Assembly (NCBI GenBank): GCA_016716085.1
Contig: JADJWY010000023.1
Span: 372,001-436,000, forward strand
Source: Hahellaceae bacterium
Lineage (GTDB): Bacteria > Pseudomonadota > Gammaproteobacteria > Pseudomonadales > Oleiphilaceae
DNA: 64,000 nt
Reading direction: 5' to 3'
Below the pieces are notes generated by a model. It saw only the letters and a list, made by a program, of their open reading frames with translations, was not told the origin of the DNA and searched no databases. The translations under genes were made by a program, and so were the position numbers. Shown piece after piece: positions 42,175 through 51,067 of the stretch. Position 1 is the first letter of the stretch. Every line of letters begins with the position of its first letter.

Positions 42175-43182
42175 TTACTGGCGATGACGTATCACCACAC
42201 GCCCCAACTGTTTCCCCAGGCGAATTTTCTCAATTGCGTTCGGCAGCTCATCCAGCGAGATTTCCTGGATGATGGACTCGATTTTCGGCAAGGCCCATGC
42301 CTGATCAAACAAAGACCAGATTTTAGCTTTGCGTGCCAGCGGAATTTCGACCGAATCGATTCCGAACAGGGTGACACCTCGCAGGATAAAGGGGAAAATC
42401 GAGGTATTGATTTCGGTCCCCGCCACCATGCCACAGGTGGTTGCAACCCCGCCAGGCGCTAATGTTTTCAGCAGGTTGGACAAGGTAGTCCCGCCCACCG
42501 TATCAATAATGCCGGCCCACTCGGAGCGCAACATGGGCTTGGCAGGCAGCTCATCGACAAACTGCCTTTCGACCACCCGGCGTGCCCCAAGGCGAGCCAA
42601 AAAATCACTGTGATCCACTTTACTGGTGCTGGCCACCACGGTGTATCCCAATTGGGACAACAAGGCCACAGCCAGAGAGCCAACCCCTCCCGTTGCCCCC
42701 GTCACCAGGACTTCGCCCTGATCGGGTGACACCAGGCTTGCCAAACGCTCAACCGACAGTCCGGCGGTTAGCCCTGCCGTACCCAGCACCATGAAGTAGC
42801 GCAAATCATGATGGGCAGGTTTAGGGATAATCCATTGGGCCGGAACACGAATAAACTCACCAAATCCACCCGCCGTATTCATTCCCAGGTCATAGCCGGT
42901 CACGAGGACTTCGTCACCCTTGCTAAAAGATGAACCGGCCGGGTCCACCACCACCCCTGCCGCATCGATGCCGGGTGTATGCGGGAACGTTCGGGTGACC
43001 CCTTTGTGTCCGCTGGCAGACAGTGAGTCTTTGAAATTAAGCGACGACCACAATACCCTGACCAGCACACCTTCGCTGGGCAACGTTTCCGGCCCGACGG
43101 TTTCGACAGACACCTGATAAAAATCTGAGGACTTTTCCTTGACCCGAAGCGCGTTAAACGCGCCGACCGACAACTCTGTCAC
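42175..43182 (-). CDS. acuI: Acrylyl-CoA reductase / YhdH-family quinone oxidoreductase
   Basis: 335 residues, medium-chain dehydrogenase without zinc. WSSLNFKDSLSASGHKGVTR is the YhdH/AcuI hallmark, NADPH binding is at VLVTGATGGVGSLAVALL, and VASTSKVDHSDFLARLGA follows. AcuI reduces acryloyl-CoA with NADPH and detoxifies DMSP breakdown products in marine bacteria; no other DMSP genes are in the window. The GTG start overlaps the sohB stop (TAGTG), with AGG 6 nt upstream. Confidence 0.9.
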   Translation of the reverse strand: MTELSVGAFNALRVKEKSSDFYQVSVETVGPETLPSEGVLVRVLWSSLNFKDSLSASGHKGVTRTFPHTPGIDAAGVVVDPAGSSFSKGDEVLVTGYDLGMNTAGGFGEFIRVPAQWIIPKPAHHDLRYFMVLGTAGLTAGLSVERLASLVSPDQGEVLVTGATGGVGSLAVALLSQLGYTVVASTSKVDHSDFLARLGARRVVERQFVDELPAKPMLRSEWAGIIDTVGGTTLSNLLKTLAPGGVATTCGMVAGTEINTSIFPFILRGVTLFGIDSVEIPLARKAKIWSLFDQAWALPKIESIIQEISLDELPNAIEKIRLGKQLGRVVIRHRQ

Positions 43183-44231
43183 TAGGACCTCACAGCAAAC
43201 AGTTTAGATAAGCGCAATAGGCTACTATCTATCATTGTAGCCATGGACAAGCCAAGTTTTTCAGCGAGTTTTTTGCGTTCGTGGTACTTCACCTGATAAA
43301 TGGCAGCGGACTCTGCGTGCTGCTGAAGATAATCATCGCTGGTGGCAATGCGATCGACCAGATTTAAATCAAGCGCCCGACGGCCATACCAAACCTCTCC
43401 TTTGGAGACCTCATTGATATTCAGCTGCGGGCGATGATCCGCCACCCACTCCTTAAAGAGCTGGTGGGTTTCTTCCAGATCCTGCTGAAACTTCTCACGG
43501 CCTTTCTCGGTATTTTCGCCAAAAACGGTCAGGGTGCGCTTGTACTCACCCGCTGTCAGCACCTCATAATCGATATCGTGCTTTTTCAGAAGGCGGTTTA
43601 CGTTCGGAATCTGGGCAACCACACCAATCGACCCAATAATTGCGAAGGGGGCGGCGACAATTCGATTGGCCAGACACGCCATCAGATAACCACCACTTGC
43701 CGCGACTTTGTCTACACACACGGTGAGCGGGATGTTACGATCGCGCAGGCGAGCCAACTGAGAGGCTGCCAGACCATAGCCATGCACCATCCCCCCCGGG
43801 CTTTCCAGACGCAGTACGACTTCATCGAGTGGCGCCGCCACCGCTAATACTGCGGTGACGCACTCACGCAGGCTGTTGACTTCCGAGGCTCGGATGTCGC
43901 CATTGAAATCCAGCACGAAAATGCGTTTTTCGTCCTTTTTTTCAGCCTCGGCCGCTGACTTTTTTTCCGCCTTAAGCTTTTCTTTCTCCGCTTTACGCGC
44001 CTCTTTATCCTTGCGTTTGAGTGTCTCCTTGTCGAGCAAATGGTGCTCCAGGGCCTGCCGGTAGTGCTTGAAGCGTTCATTCAGATGAGTTACTTCCAAT
44101 TCCCAATCTTCCGTTCGGCGCTGCTTTTGCGCCAGGGCAGCCACGCTACCCAGAATGAACACTGCTGCGACGACAAACGTCACCGTTTTCGCCAGAAACA
44201 ATCCATATTCACTGATAAATTCCACACTCAC
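43182..44231 (-). CDS. sohB: Inner-membrane serine protease SohB
   Basis: 349 residues. N-terminal membrane anchor (LAKTVTFVVAAVFILGSVAAL), then a highly charged Lys/Glu coiled segment (~70-105). The S49 protease domain has the nucleophile Ser in KVAASGGYLMACLANRIVAA and the catalytic Lys in GEYKRTLTVFGEN. Matches SohB rather than SppA by length and single domain. Upstream gene of a coupled sohB-acuI pair. Confidence 0.95.
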   Translation of the reverse strand: MSVEFISEYGLFLAKTVTFVVAAVFILGSVAALAQKQRRTEDWELEVTHLNERFKHYRQALEHHLLDKETLKRKDKEARKAEKEKLKAEKKSAAEAEKKDEKRIFVLDFNGDIRASEVNSLRECVTAVLAVAAPLDEVVLRLESPGGMVHGYGLAASQLARLRDRNIPLTVCVDKVAASGGYLMACLANRIVAAPFAIIGSIGVVAQIPNVNRLLKKHDIDYEVLTAGEYKRTLTVFGENTEKGREKFQQDLEETHQLFKEWVADHRPQLNINEVSKGEVWYGRRALDLNLVDRIATSDDYLQQHAESAAIYQVKYHERKKLAEKLGLSMATMIDSSLLRLSKLFAVRS

Positions 44232-44329
44232 CTTCTTTTTTTCGTCTCAAACCGAGCACAGCGTATGGGCCTTCCCCCAAAATTCAAGTCGCCGCGAGAA
44301 ATTATTTCAAACAAGCGTTCGCTTTGCTG

Positions 44330-44358
44330 TTGACTTTATCCGTATTAGCCCCTACAGT
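44330..44358 (+). promoter_or_regulatory. Candidate sigma-70 promoter of the SCP2 gene
   Basis: TTGACT (44330-44335) and TACAGT (44353-44358) with 17-bp spacing, about 90 bp upstream of the SCP2-domain ATG. Confidence 0.45.
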
Positions 44359-44450
44359 CTTGCGCAGTGGATGCCATGGCATCTGCCATGAAATGTGTGT
44401 CAGGGCCATGAGCCTGATTATACGATTGTGAAATTCAAAAGGGATCAAAA

Positions 44451-44765
44451 ATGTCTGTAGCCGAAACCTTCAACAAGCTGAAATCCAACTTCAATGCTGA
44501 TGCCGCTTCAGGCCTCGATCTGGTTTTCCAGTTCAACATCGAAGACGGTGACAATGCCTACGTCATTATCCAGAACGGTAGCTGCGAGCTGGGTCAGGGC
44601 GACCACGCCGATCCTTCTGTTACGCTGATCATGAACTCTGACACCTTCCGTGGCATCGTCAGCGGTGAAACTGACGGCATGCAGGCATTTATGGCCGGTC
44701 AGCTGCGCGCTGAAGGCGACATGATGCTGGCCATGAAGCTCGGCGAACTGTTCAACATCGGCTAA
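44451..44765 (+). CDS. SCP2 sterol-carrier-domain protein
   Basis: 104 residues, the whole length being one SCP2 fold: VFQFNIEDGDNAYVIIQNGS, then DPSVTLIMNSDTFRGIVSGE and DGMQAFMAGQLRAEGDMMLAMKL. It binds lipids or acyl chains in the cytoplasm and often accompanies fatty-acid metabolism. ATG preceded by AGGGATC. Stands alone between a promoter-like site and a strong terminator. Confidence 0.92.
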   Translation: MSVAETFNKLKSNFNADAASGLDLVFQFNIEDGDNAYVIIQNGSCELGQGDHADPSVTLIMNSDTFRGIVSGETDGMQAFMAGQLRAEGDMMLAMKLGELFNIG

Positions 44766-44794
44766 TTACGGCCCGCGTTGATCGCACCCAAAGG

Positions 44795-44816
44795 CCCGCC
44801 TTCTGGCGGGTTTTTT
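44795..44816 (+). terminator. Rho-independent terminator after the SCP2 gene
   Basis: Stem CCCGCC / GGCGGG with a 4-nt loop and six T. It also faces the convergent gene ending at 44822. Confidence 0.9.
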
Positions 44817-44821
44817 GCTTT

Positions 44822-46525
44822 TTATGTTTGATAGCCCAGTGCGCGTACACTGTCATCGGCAAGGTTCAGCAGCTCCGCATTCCCCTCTTTCGAGCGCTCA
44901 AGACTCTCCACATAAAACTCCAGCGAGGTGAGCGCATCCGCCAGGGTTTCCAGCGCATCATCCGCCATTCGCGTTTCAGACTGAATCAAACGGTCATGAA
45001 TACAGCGCTTGATCGACAATAAAATGCGACTGGCCCGGACCTGGTGAATCATGGCCAAAGCTCCCTCGGTTTCCACCAGCGAAGGTTCCAGGCTCGCCAA
45101 ATGCAGTTTGTCACCACCAGACTCCAAAAAGGCGGTGATGGCGCGCTTGGATAAGGCCAGCGTCGTCTTGGACTCGGTCAGCACCACGCCCAGGGCGTCC
45201 GATAAATAGGGGCTTATTTTGTCAGCGTCCCCCTGACTGGCGATCCGATCCGTTTCAGAAGTCAGGCCTTCATTTTCCAGCTGAGAGACGGCCTGCTCAA
45301 TACTGAGAACGGCATCCGCAATTTGCATCAGGTCTTCGGAGCCAGGCTCTTTGGTGGCCCTGGCCCAGCCTTCCACGCGCAGCCCGACCGACTTCGCCAA
45401 TTCACCCAGGCGTTTCAGGTCAAGCATCTGCAGCGTGTCGGACAGTTTGATCAGGCTTTCCGCAATCGCATCCAGTCCGTTTCCTTCAGGGGTTTCGATA
45501 CCTCGCTCGATAATGTCCAGCTTATCTTTGATCAGGTTGATCTCTTCATTCAGCGCCTTCGACAAGGAGGTCAGCACATCGCTGCCAGGCCCCATCAGAA
45601 AATGACGATGTGCGACCAGCTTCTTTTCATCAAATGCGCTGGGCGTTAGTTTGAATTCGGACAACAGCTGGCGTGTCGCTTCACCTTCGTCACCACTGAT
45701 CGCAATGATATAGACCAGTTCACGCGCAACCGTTTCTGACGGTGGCTTGGCCGTGGACACTTTGCCCAACTTGGCTAATTCACCGGCATATCGCTCAATA
45801 CGCATAAACAGACGCTTCCGCTCGTGCGTAATCTCAAACTGGTGGTGCAGCATCAGACTGGAGGCCATCCCGGTCAGACGCCATAACATTGCAATCGAAG
45901 AGGTGGCGCACAGCCGGTGGAGACCATTGGCCGCCCGTTCCAGCAAGCGAAATGCGATATCGGTTTCCCGTTGCCTGAGCAGCGTCAACAAGCCGACCTG
46001 ATACATGTGGCGCATCCGTCGGACCCGGTATTCAAAGGTCTTTGCCGGCACATCTTCCCCCAGGCCTACTGGCGTGGAGCGCGGGATGTCGACGTCGAAA
46101 AAATAGCTGTCCGGCAAGGGTTTGGCTTTGCGCACCGTGCGCAGTTTATTGATGATGTTCAGCAGCAGCTCAGGATGATCTTCCCGGCGCCGGTCGAAAT
46201 ACTCAATATAGCGATTGAGCACGAAGATGGACTGACTCAGTGAGGCCAGCAAATTATTCTTATCTTCGGAAGCACCGACGGGCACCTCATTGGCAATGGC
46301 AACAATCTCCTGACAGAGCACCGTTCCACCCTGGAGCTCAATCAGCGTAAAGATGCCCCTCAACTGATTAAGACAGTCGATACAATTCTGGAGATCTTCT
46401 CCACTTTCACGATTTTCCTGAAATTTTACCAGACTCAACTCAGCCTGTTCGAGAGTGACCGCGATTTCGCGCTCCACCAGATCGAACGAGCCGGATTTAC
46501 GTGCGTCCAGCGTCGCATCAGTCAT
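44822..46525 (-). CDS. Hpt-fold scaffold protein resembling the N-terminus of ChpA/PilL
   Basis: 567 residues, almost entirely helical. The opening (DLVEREIAVTLEQAELSLVK, then NCIDCLNQLRGIFTLIELQG and VLCQEIVAIANEV) resembles the N-terminal tandem Hpt-like region of the ChpA/PilL chemotaxis kinases of type IV pili. A second, similar stretch is near 300-440. No CheA kinase, CheW or receiver domain follows, and a canonical phospho-acceptor HxxKG is not evident. It stands alone and looks like a detached scaffold or FimV/FimL-type partner. FimL-like is a good alternative. Function inferred only from similarity. Confidence 0.7.
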   Translation of the reverse strand: MTDATLDARKSGSFDLVEREIAVTLEQAELSLVKFQENRESGEDLQNCIDCLNQLRGIFTLIELQGGTVLCQEIVAIANEVPVGASEDKNNLLASLSQSIFVLNRYIEYFDRRREDHPELLLNIINKLRTVRKAKPLPDSYFFDVDIPRSTPVGLGEDVPAKTFEYRVRRMRHMYQVGLLTLLRQRETDIAFRLLERAANGLHRLCATSSIAMLWRLTGMASSLMLHHQFEITHERKRLFMRIERYAGELAKLGKVSTAKPPSETVARELVYIIAISGDEGEATRQLLSEFKLTPSAFDEKKLVAHRHFLMGPGSDVLTSLSKALNEEINLIKDKLDIIERGIETPEGNGLDAIAESLIKLSDTLQMLDLKRLGELAKSVGLRVEGWARATKEPGSEDLMQIADAVLSIEQAVSQLENEGLTSETDRIASQGDADKISPYLSDALGVVLTESKTTLALSKRAITAFLESGGDKLHLASLEPSLVETEGALAMIHQVRASRILLSIKRCIHDRLIQSETRMADDALETLADALTSLEFYVESLERSKEGNAELLNLADDSVRALGYQT

Positions 46526-46807
46526 ACAACTTTCCTTAACCGGCTGGGCATCATCGGCGTGCCTCCGGTCAAACAGATAAAATTCCCCGATTATGATTAA
46601 CTTATAACACAGAATTGAAGTTAAACAAGAAAAGGGTTGTATTGAAGCACCAAGCCCCGTTTAATACCGGGGCCCGGCTACCCGCCTGGTTGCTATTTGG
46701 TTTATTCGCGCTTTAATTATCCTATTAAGGTGATGAATTGCCGTTTATTTTTTGTAACTGCATTCCTGCCACGAGCGTTTGCACTTTTGCGCATCCGGAG
46801 AAACCGA

Positions 46808-48310
46808 ATGGGAACCACCCTGACATCCGCCCTGTATCAAAACTTCCTGGGACATGCCCCGGAGTGGTACAAGAAAACCGTCCTGGCTTTTTTATTGATC
46901 AACCCGGTAATTTTCATGATCAGCCCCTTTACCGCTGGCTGGGTCCTGATCGCTGAATTTATCTTTACGCTGGCCCTGGCGCTTAAATGCTACCCCTTGC
47001 AGCCGGGCGGCCTGCTGGCCCTGGAAGCCGTTATTATTGGCATGGTCTCCCCTGCCTCGGTATACCATGAGGTTGAAGGCAATCTGCCCGTCATTTTGCT
47101 GCTGGTCTTTATGGTCGCAGGCATTTATTTCATGAAAGACCTGCTCCTGTTTGTATTTTCCAAGATCCTGCTGACGGTTCGCTCCAAGGTCGCACTCTCC
47201 CTGCTCTTCAGTCTGGTTGCCGCGTTCTTATCCGCATTCCTGGATGCACTGACCGTCACTGCTGTTATCATCAGTGTCGGCGTGGGTTTTTTCTCCGTTT
47301 ATCACAAAGTGGCATCTGGCAAGCAGTACCACCACGAACACAATCACCAGGATGACGGCGAGGTTCAGCAGACCCATCGCAGCGACCTGGAGCAGTTTCG
47401 CGCCTTTTTGCGCTCCCTGCTTATGCATGCCGCCGTCGGCACAGCCTTAGGCGGTGTATGTACCCAGGTCGGTGAGCCGCAGAATTTGCTGATTGCCGCT
47501 CGCATGGGCTGGCATTTCGGGGAGTTCTTTATGCACATGGCACCCGTTTCCATTCCGGTCCTCTTCGCCGGTCTGCTCACCTGTTATCTACTGGAGAAAA
47601 AGCACTGGTTTGGCTACGGTGCCACGCTGCCAGATCGCGTGCGCCAGATTTTGTTTGATTTTAATGAAGCGGAACAAAAAAAGCTGACTCAGCAGCAGCG
47701 CGCCAAAATCATTCTGCAAGCCATCGCTGCAGGCCTCCTGGTCATCTGTCTGGCCTTTCACCTGGCAGAAGTGGGTCTGATTGGACTGATGGTGATTGTC
47801 TTGCTGACGGCCGGAAACGGCATCGTCGAGGAACATCAGATTGGCAAGGCCTTTGAAGAAGCACTCCCCTTTACCGCCCTATTGGTCGTGTTTTTCGCGA
47901 TCGTGGGTGTGATTCACGAGCAGCATCTTTTCACCGGCATCATCGACTACGTGCTCCATATGGAAAAAGACGCTCAACCGGGCATGTTTTTCATTGCAAA
48001 TGGCCTGCTTTCGATGATCAGCGACAACGTCTTTGTGGCAACGGTTTATATCGACGAGGTTATGCATGCCTTTAAGATTGGTCAGATCGACCGTGCTCAC
48101 CTGGAAGCGCTGGCCATTGCCATCAACACTGGCACCAACCTTCCGAGTGTTGCGACCCCTAACGGCCAGGCAGCGTTTTTGTTTCTTCTGACCTCCGCAT
48201 TGGCCCCCCTGATTCGTCTGTCTTATGGTACGATGGTCTGGATGGCCCTGCCCTATACCATCGTGATGGGGGGGATTGGCTACCTGATGGTGGCACTGTT
48301 TATCGCCTGA
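46808..48310 (+). CDS. nhaB: Na+/H+ antiporter NhaB
   Basis: About 500 residues, twelve hydrophobic segments. Family stretches: NFLGHAPEWYKKTVLAFLL, PGGLLALEAVIIGMVSP, FLDALTVTAVIISVGVGFF and GTALGGVCTQVGEPQNLLIA; late SMISDNVFVATVYIDEV contains the conserved Asp. Exports Na+ against protons. I chose ATG 46808 (MGTTLTS), with GGAG 7 nt upstream, over an upstream in-frame start at 46697. Confidence 0.96.
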   Translation: MGTTLTSALYQNFLGHAPEWYKKTVLAFLLINPVIFMISPFTAGWVLIAEFIFTLALALKCYPLQPGGLLALEAVIIGMVSPASVYHEVEGNLPVILLLVFMVAGIYFMKDLLLFVFSKILLTVRSKVALSLLFSLVAAFLSAFLDALTVTAVIISVGVGFFSVYHKVASGKQYHHEHNHQDDGEVQQTHRSDLEQFRAFLRSLLMHAAVGTALGGVCTQVGEPQNLLIAARMGWHFGEFFMHMAPVSIPVLFAGLLTCYLLEKKHWFGYGATLPDRVRQILFDFNEAEQKKLTQQQRAKIILQAIAAGLLVICLAFHLAEVGLIGLMVIVLLTAGNGIVEEHQIGKAFEEALPFTALLVVFFAIVGVIHEQHLFTGIIDYVLHMEKDAQPGMFFIANGLLSMISDNVFVATVYIDEVMHAFKIGQIDRAHLEALAIAINTGTNLPSVATPNGQAAFLFLLTSALAPLIRLSYGTMVWMALPYTIVMGGIGYLMVALFIA

Positions 48311-48314
48311 ACGT

Positions 48315-49034
48315 CTATACCGCTGGGGGCGGCGTGCGCCAGAGCACCTGCCCCGCGCCTTTTTGAATTGCATCCAGCCGAGCCTCGTGCTCAGCCAGTT
48401 CTATCTCTGTCGCCCGGATGACTTTTAATGCCGCTCGGCCCGGGCTCAGGCGGACCACTTCTTCAATACCGCCGTCAGCCGTCTCATCGTCTCCATGCAA
48501 TGACAAGGCCGACTGTCCGCCGGTCATGCGTAAATAGACGTCCGCCAGAATTTCGGCATCCAGAAGTGCGCCATGCAACTCCCGATGGGAGTTATCGATG
48601 CCGTAGCGTTTGCAGAGCGCATCCAGGTTGTTTTTCTGGCCGGGATGCTTCTTCCGCGCCATCAACAGGGTATCGGTGATCGTACAGAAGGTATCTGTCT
48701 TGCCGGGCGAGCCACTCGCCAGCAGGTTGAATTCATGATCCATGAACCCGACGTCGAACGCCGCATTATGGATAACCAGTTCAGCTCCCCGAATAAAGGT
48801 CAGAAAATCATTGACGATTTCATGAAAGCGCGGTTTGTCCGCCAGGAACTCACTACTAATCCCGTGAACGGCAAGGGCACCCTCGTCGATTTCGCGATCC
48901 GGGTTGATATACACATGGAAATGATTACCGGTTAACTCGCGATCGACCACTTCCACGCAACCGATTTCAATTATCCGATGCCCCTGCGAAGGCTCAAGTC
49001 CTGTGGTTTCGGTATCAAGCACCACTTGTCTCAT
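48315..49034 (-). CDS. dnaQ: DNA polymerase III epsilon subunit (3'-5' exonuclease)
   Basis: 239 residues. ExoI DTETTG at the N-terminus, ExoII in LVIHNAAFDVGFMDHE, ExoIII in LHGALLDAEILADVY with the catalytic His and Asp. The C-terminal region (ATEIELAEHEARLDAIQKGA) is the part that contacts the alpha subunit. Proofreading subunit of the replicase. Downstream of rnhA on the same strand, the usual rnhA-dnaQ order; convergent with nhaB. Confidence 0.96.
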   Translation of the reverse strand: MRQVVLDTETTGLEPSQGHRIIEIGCVEVVDRELTGNHFHVYINPDREIDEGALAVHGISSEFLADKPRFHEIVNDFLTFIRGAELVIHNAAFDVGFMDHEFNLLASGSPGKTDTFCTITDTLLMARKKHPGQKNNLDALCKRYGIDNSHRELHGALLDAEILADVYLRMTGGQSALSLHGDDETADGGIEEVVRLSPGRAALKVIRATEIELAEHEARLDAIQKGAGQVLWRTPPPAV

Positions 49035-49072
49035 CGTTCACTCCAGACTAACTGATTTACTTGAAGGGTGGA

Positions 49073-49510
49073 TCAGGCAGATGCCGGGACGCCAGCATTA
49101 GCCAACGCGTCCGCACGTTCGTTGAGGGGATGCCCGCTATGTCCTTTAACCCAATGCCATGTCACGTCGTGCCGCTGGGTTTCTTTAAGCAACGCTTCCC
49201 ACAGATCGCGATTTTTGACCGCTTGTCCGCCACTGGTTTTCCAGTTTTTACGCACCCAGCCAGGAAGCCACTGCGTGATACCCTGACGAACGTATTGCGA
49301 GTCTGTATGAAGATTAACCACACAGGACTGCTTCAAGGCTCTTAAGGCCTCAATTGCGGCGGTCATTTCCATACGATTATTCGTGGTCTCAGGTTCGCCA
49401 CCTTTGAGTTCTTTCTCCTGAGCCCCCCAGAGAAGGATTGCGCCCCAGCCGCCGGGCCCTGGGTTGCCTTTGCAGGCCCCGTCGGTATAGATATCAACTG
49501 TTTTCTTCAT
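49073..49510 (-). CDS. rnhA: Ribonuclease HI
   Basis: About 145 residues. Catalytic carboxylates in VDIYTDGACKGNPGPGGWG, NNRMEMTAAIEAL, LHTDSQYV and NERADALAN, with the basic handle WVRKNWKTSGGQAVKN. Removes RNA from RNA-DNA hybrids. ATG 49510 (MKKTVD) fits family length; it overlaps the end of the methyltransferase gene by 17 bp. Confidence 0.97.
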   Translation of the reverse strand: MKKTVDIYTDGACKGNPGPGGWGAILLWGAQEKELKGGEPETTNNRMEMTAAIEALRALKQSCVVNLHTDSQYVRQGITQWLPGWVRKNWKTSGGQAVKNRDLWEALLKETQRHDVTWHWVKGHSGHPLNERADALANAGVPASA

Positions 49511-50261
49511 GCTTCTTATAGGGTGTAAAGGGATGAACGGTTGCCACGCCTGCAAACCGGGGACGTTTCCATTCACGGCGGACGGGCGTCTGACATCCTA
49601 CCCGCTTTTGCGCAACGATGACATAAAAGCTTCCGAAGGGAAGTTTCAAACGTTCAGCCAGGCGCTCAATAAACCACATGCGATGGTACCAGGGCAAACT
49701 CGTGAGGGGTGGCGCCGCAGCGGTGGTCATGCGCGTTGCGTTGACCCGAAAATCCAGTAGTGTCAGCCAGTCATCCAGCCGGGCCTTCGATAAAAAGCGC
49801 AGGTTCCAGGGCTCCTGGCGATGATTGCTGCGCGTGAACAATCGCTTCAACCCCCAGAGACTGAATGGGTTGAAACCAACGATAACGACATATCCGCCTG
49901 AGCGCACGATTCGGGACGCTTCCCGTAACATCTGATGGGGTTGATCCACCAGATCCAGCGTATGATGCAGAATCACCATATCTACCGCGTCCGAGCCCAG
50001 GGGGATTTCATGGGGGTCGCACACCAGAGTAGACTCTGGCAGACCGGGTTGCCAGCGGCTGACGGCCGGTATACGATGGCCTAGCAGACTGGATTCGCCC
50101 ACAGGTAGTTGACTGTCAACCAGAAACTCAACCTGATGATAACCGAAGCAGCGCGCGATTGACTGCTCAAGGGCACGTCGCTGACGTTGCAGGAGTGCCT
50201 GTCCCAGTGGGGTCAGGAACCAGTGGCACAATCGCTCAGTACTGACTTTTGTTGTTGTCAT
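49494..50261 (-). CDS. Class I SAM-dependent methyltransferase (YafS-like)
   Basis: 255 residues. Motif-I region is atypical (HQVEFLVDSQLPVGESSLLG). The methyltransferase pattern is clearer in LPLGSDAVDMVILHHTLDLV-like and MLREASRIVRSGGYVVIVGF, followed by NPFSLWGLKRL. It lies in the conserved gloB-methyltransferase-rnhA-dnaQ neighbourhood, where this gene is known as YafS; the substrate is unknown. Divergent from gloB, sharing a short promoter region. Confidence 0.85.
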   Translation of the reverse strand: MTTTKVSTERLCHWFLTPLGQALLQRQRRALEQSIARCFGYHQVEFLVDSQLPVGESSLLGHRIPAVSRWQPGLPESTLVCDPHEIPLGSDAVDMVILHHTLDLVDQPHQMLREASRIVRSGGYVVIVGFNPFSLWGLKRLFTRSNHRQEPWNLRFLSKARLDDWLTLLDFRVNATRMTTAAAPPLTSLPWYHRMWFIERLAERLKLPFGSFYVIVAQKRVGCQTPVRREWKRPRFAGVATVHPFTPYKKHEENS

Positions 50262-50287
50262 AAAACAAACCCGACTTGACGGAATGC

Positions 50288-51067
50288 ATGGAAAAACGCT
50301 TAAACATTACACCGATTCCGGCGTTCAGGGATAATTATATTTGGTGCCTGAGCCAGAACAAGTCTGCCTGGGTCGTCGATCCGGGCGATGCCGGCCCGGT
50401 GATCGCGCACCTGAAAGAGCACGCGCTCACGCTGGAAAGTATTTTGATCACCCACCACCATCCCGACCATACCGGCGGCATCCGCGCACTGTCGGCGGCT
50501 TGCCAGCCGCGTGTATTGGGTCCCAAAGGCTCTCGCATCCAGGGATTGACCGAAACGGTTGCTGAAGGCGACACCCTGGCCCTTCTGGATGTGACTTTTT
50601 TGGTGATGGAAGTTCCGGGGCATACATTGGACCATCTGGCCTTTTTTGCCAGCGACCACTCACCCCCCTTGTTATTTTGTGGTGACACGCTTTTTTCGGC
50701 GGGGTGTGGTCGCCTGTTTGAAGGCAGCGCAGAACAGATGTTTGAGTCCCTGCAGCGAATCGCTGATTTACCCGGTGAAACACTGGTCTTTCCGACCCAT
50801 GAGTACACCCTTGCAAACCTTGCGTTTGCGCAGGCCGTAGCAGGTAATCTGCCGGCGATTGATGCCCGTTTGACTGCATGCCGCCAGCTTCGTGAACAGC
50901 AGCAGCCAACCCTTCCTGTGACGCTGTCTGCAGAATTTTCATACAATCCGTTCCTGATGACGGACAATTCACAGATTCAAGCAAGCGTAAACCAGTATAC
51001 GGGTTTACACTTATCCCATGCATCTGAAACATTTGCCGCGATGAGAAGGTGGAAAGATGAGTTCTAG
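50288..51067 (+). CDS. gloB: Hydroxyacylglutathione hydrolase (glyoxalase II)
   Basis: About 259 residues, metallo-beta-lactamase fold. Metal ligands in THHHPDHTGG, PGHTLDHLAFF, CGDTLFSAGCGRLFEG and FPTHEYTLANL. C-terminal substrate domain with NPFLMTDN and an MRRWKDEF end. Hydrolyses S-lactoylglutathione in methylglyoxal detoxification. ATG 50288 preferred over TTG 50276. Overlaps mltD by 11 bp. Confidence 0.96.
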   Translation: MEKRLNITPIPAFRDNYIWCLSQNKSAWVVDPGDAGPVIAHLKEHALTLESILITHHHPDHTGGIRALSAACQPRVLGPKGSRIQGLTETVAEGDTLALLDVTFLVMEVPGHTLDHLAFFASDHSPPLLFCGDTLFSAGCGRLFEGSAEQMFESLQRIADLPGETLVFPTHEYTLANLAFAQAVAGNLPAIDARLTACRQLREQQQPTLPVTLSAEFSYNPFLMTDNSQIQASVNQYTGLHLSHASETFAAMRRWKDEF

